Shown here piece by piece: positions 63,732 to 64,000 of a DNA stretch of 64,000 nt (position 1 is its first letter; each line of letters starts with the position of its first letter). The stretch lies in assembly GCA_002366795.1 (NCBI GenBank), contig DFBX01000123.1, positions 86,305 to 150,304 on the forward strand. Direction: 5' to 3'. A model generated the notes under the pieces. That model made no database searches and had not been told where the DNA came from. It saw only the letters and a program-made list of their open reading frames with translations. The position numbers and the translations under genes are program-made. Source of the DNA: Rhodobacteraceae bacterium UBA3069. Lineage in GTDB: Bacteria > Pseudomonadota > Alphaproteobacteria > Rhodobacterales > Rhodobacteraceae.

Positions 63732-64000
63732 TTTCGCGTCTTCCCGGTTTAGGAGCCTTAATTGGCGTCCCTGTTCCCGCATCAACCGCACCAAGGTGGT
63801 TACCTCTTCGGTCAAATACCTCGACTTCGCAGAAGTCGAACATAATTCCACTTATAATACAAGGTGTTGCGTCCTGACCCTGAAGTTCTGTACTGGTCTC
63901 GGTAGTTCTTGAGACTATTCCAAAATGGCGCTGTCGCAGGATCACAATCGTCGGTAGAACAGTCTTCATCTTCAAAATTCCGAGTTATGCCCGAAAGTTG
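63718..64000 (-). pseudogene. C-terminal colicin E3-type RNase toxin domain, frameshifted, cut by the window edge
   Basis: On the minus strand one frame runs in from beyond the window end and reads APFWNSLKNYRDQYRTSGSG then RNTLYYKWNYV before stopping at TGA 63814-63812. The next frame continues EVEVFDRRGNHLGAVDAGTG and IKAPKPGRR to a stop at 63718. Joined, this matches the end of colicin E3/pyocin S6-type 16S-rRNase domains, with the catalytic Trp-Asp-x-x-His segment in the place of KWNY and the acidic EV-x-D following. The frameshift falls at the catalytic His position and at a perfect 8-bp inverted repeat. The domain is therefore probably inactive. Confidence 0.65.
63821..63839. repeat. 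8-bp inverted repeat at the toxin frameshift
   Basis: TCGACTTC (63821-63828) and GAAGTCGA (63832-63839) with a 3-base loop, exactly at the position where the toxin frame changes. Confidence 0.9.

Overview
The window looks like a chromosome segment of an alphaproteobacterium of the Rhodobacteraceae (Roseobacter/Rhodobacter group). The supporting signs are high GC coding sequence, the CtrA/SciP/CckA cell-cycle regulators, the gene order pyrH-frr-uppS-cdsA-dxr-rseP-bamA-ompH-fabZ-lpxA-lpxI-lpxB, a DUF1127 protein, paired BCCT and universal-stress genes, and direct-repeat SOS boxes of the GTTC-N7-GTTC type. Almost all of it is core chromosome. I see no tRNA, rRNA, CRISPR array or intact insertion sequence.

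Layout. 0-6 kb: a frameshifted FadL-type porin, guaA, a small sulfotransferase-like gene, and a usp-BCCT transporter operon. 6-13 kb: two EamA exporters, an orphan P-loop protein, an acetyl-type metA, an alpha/beta hydrolase, ppk2 overlapping a TetR regulator, and a TorF-type porin. 13-16 kb: rplM-rpsI and a MocR regulator divergent from a DUF1127 gene. 16-20 kb: a decaying patch holding a lipoprotein with an in-frame stop and a di-haem peroxidase with three lesions, around an intact thioesterase/enoyl-CoA hydratase pair. 20-24 kb: trmFO, gluQ, hisI, a NifU-like protein and a soluble chemoreceptor. 24-30 kb: a 40-codon membrane protein gene behind an SOS box, then ligA-recG, sciP and ctrA. 30-44 kb: mnmA, then a long minus-strand envelope cluster running from pyrH to lpxB. 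44-54 kb: miaA, an AraC regulator, small enzymes, a lytic transglycosylase, ssb, typA and recA. 54-63 kb: a second sulfotransferase-like gene, cckA, rsmB-like, guaB, a ureohydrolase and a corrinoid-protein reactivase.

Functional links. The envelope cluster supplies isoprenoid precursor (dxr), undecaprenyl carrier (uppS), phospholipid (cdsA), lipid A (fabZ, lpxA, lpxI, lpxB) and outer-membrane assembly (bamA, ompH, rseP). ctrA, sciP and cckA form the regulator, co-regulator and kinase of one phosphorelay. A perfect TTAA-N7-TTAA CtrA motif lies upstream of cckA and near-consensus ones lie before ctrA and the chemoreceptor. recA and the 40-codon membrane protein gene both carry the same kind of SOS direct repeat, which suggests an SOS-induced membrane peptide comparable in concept to Caulobacter SidA.

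The right edge (63.1-64.0 kb) differs in composition. On the minus strand it holds the C-terminal end of a colicin E3-type RNase toxin, a DUF6980-like putative immunity gene and a broken RHS core fragment, that is, a decaying polymorphic toxin locus. Two of the frameshifts in the window (fadL and the toxin) sit at short perfect inverted repeats, which fits quasipalindrome template-switch mutation.
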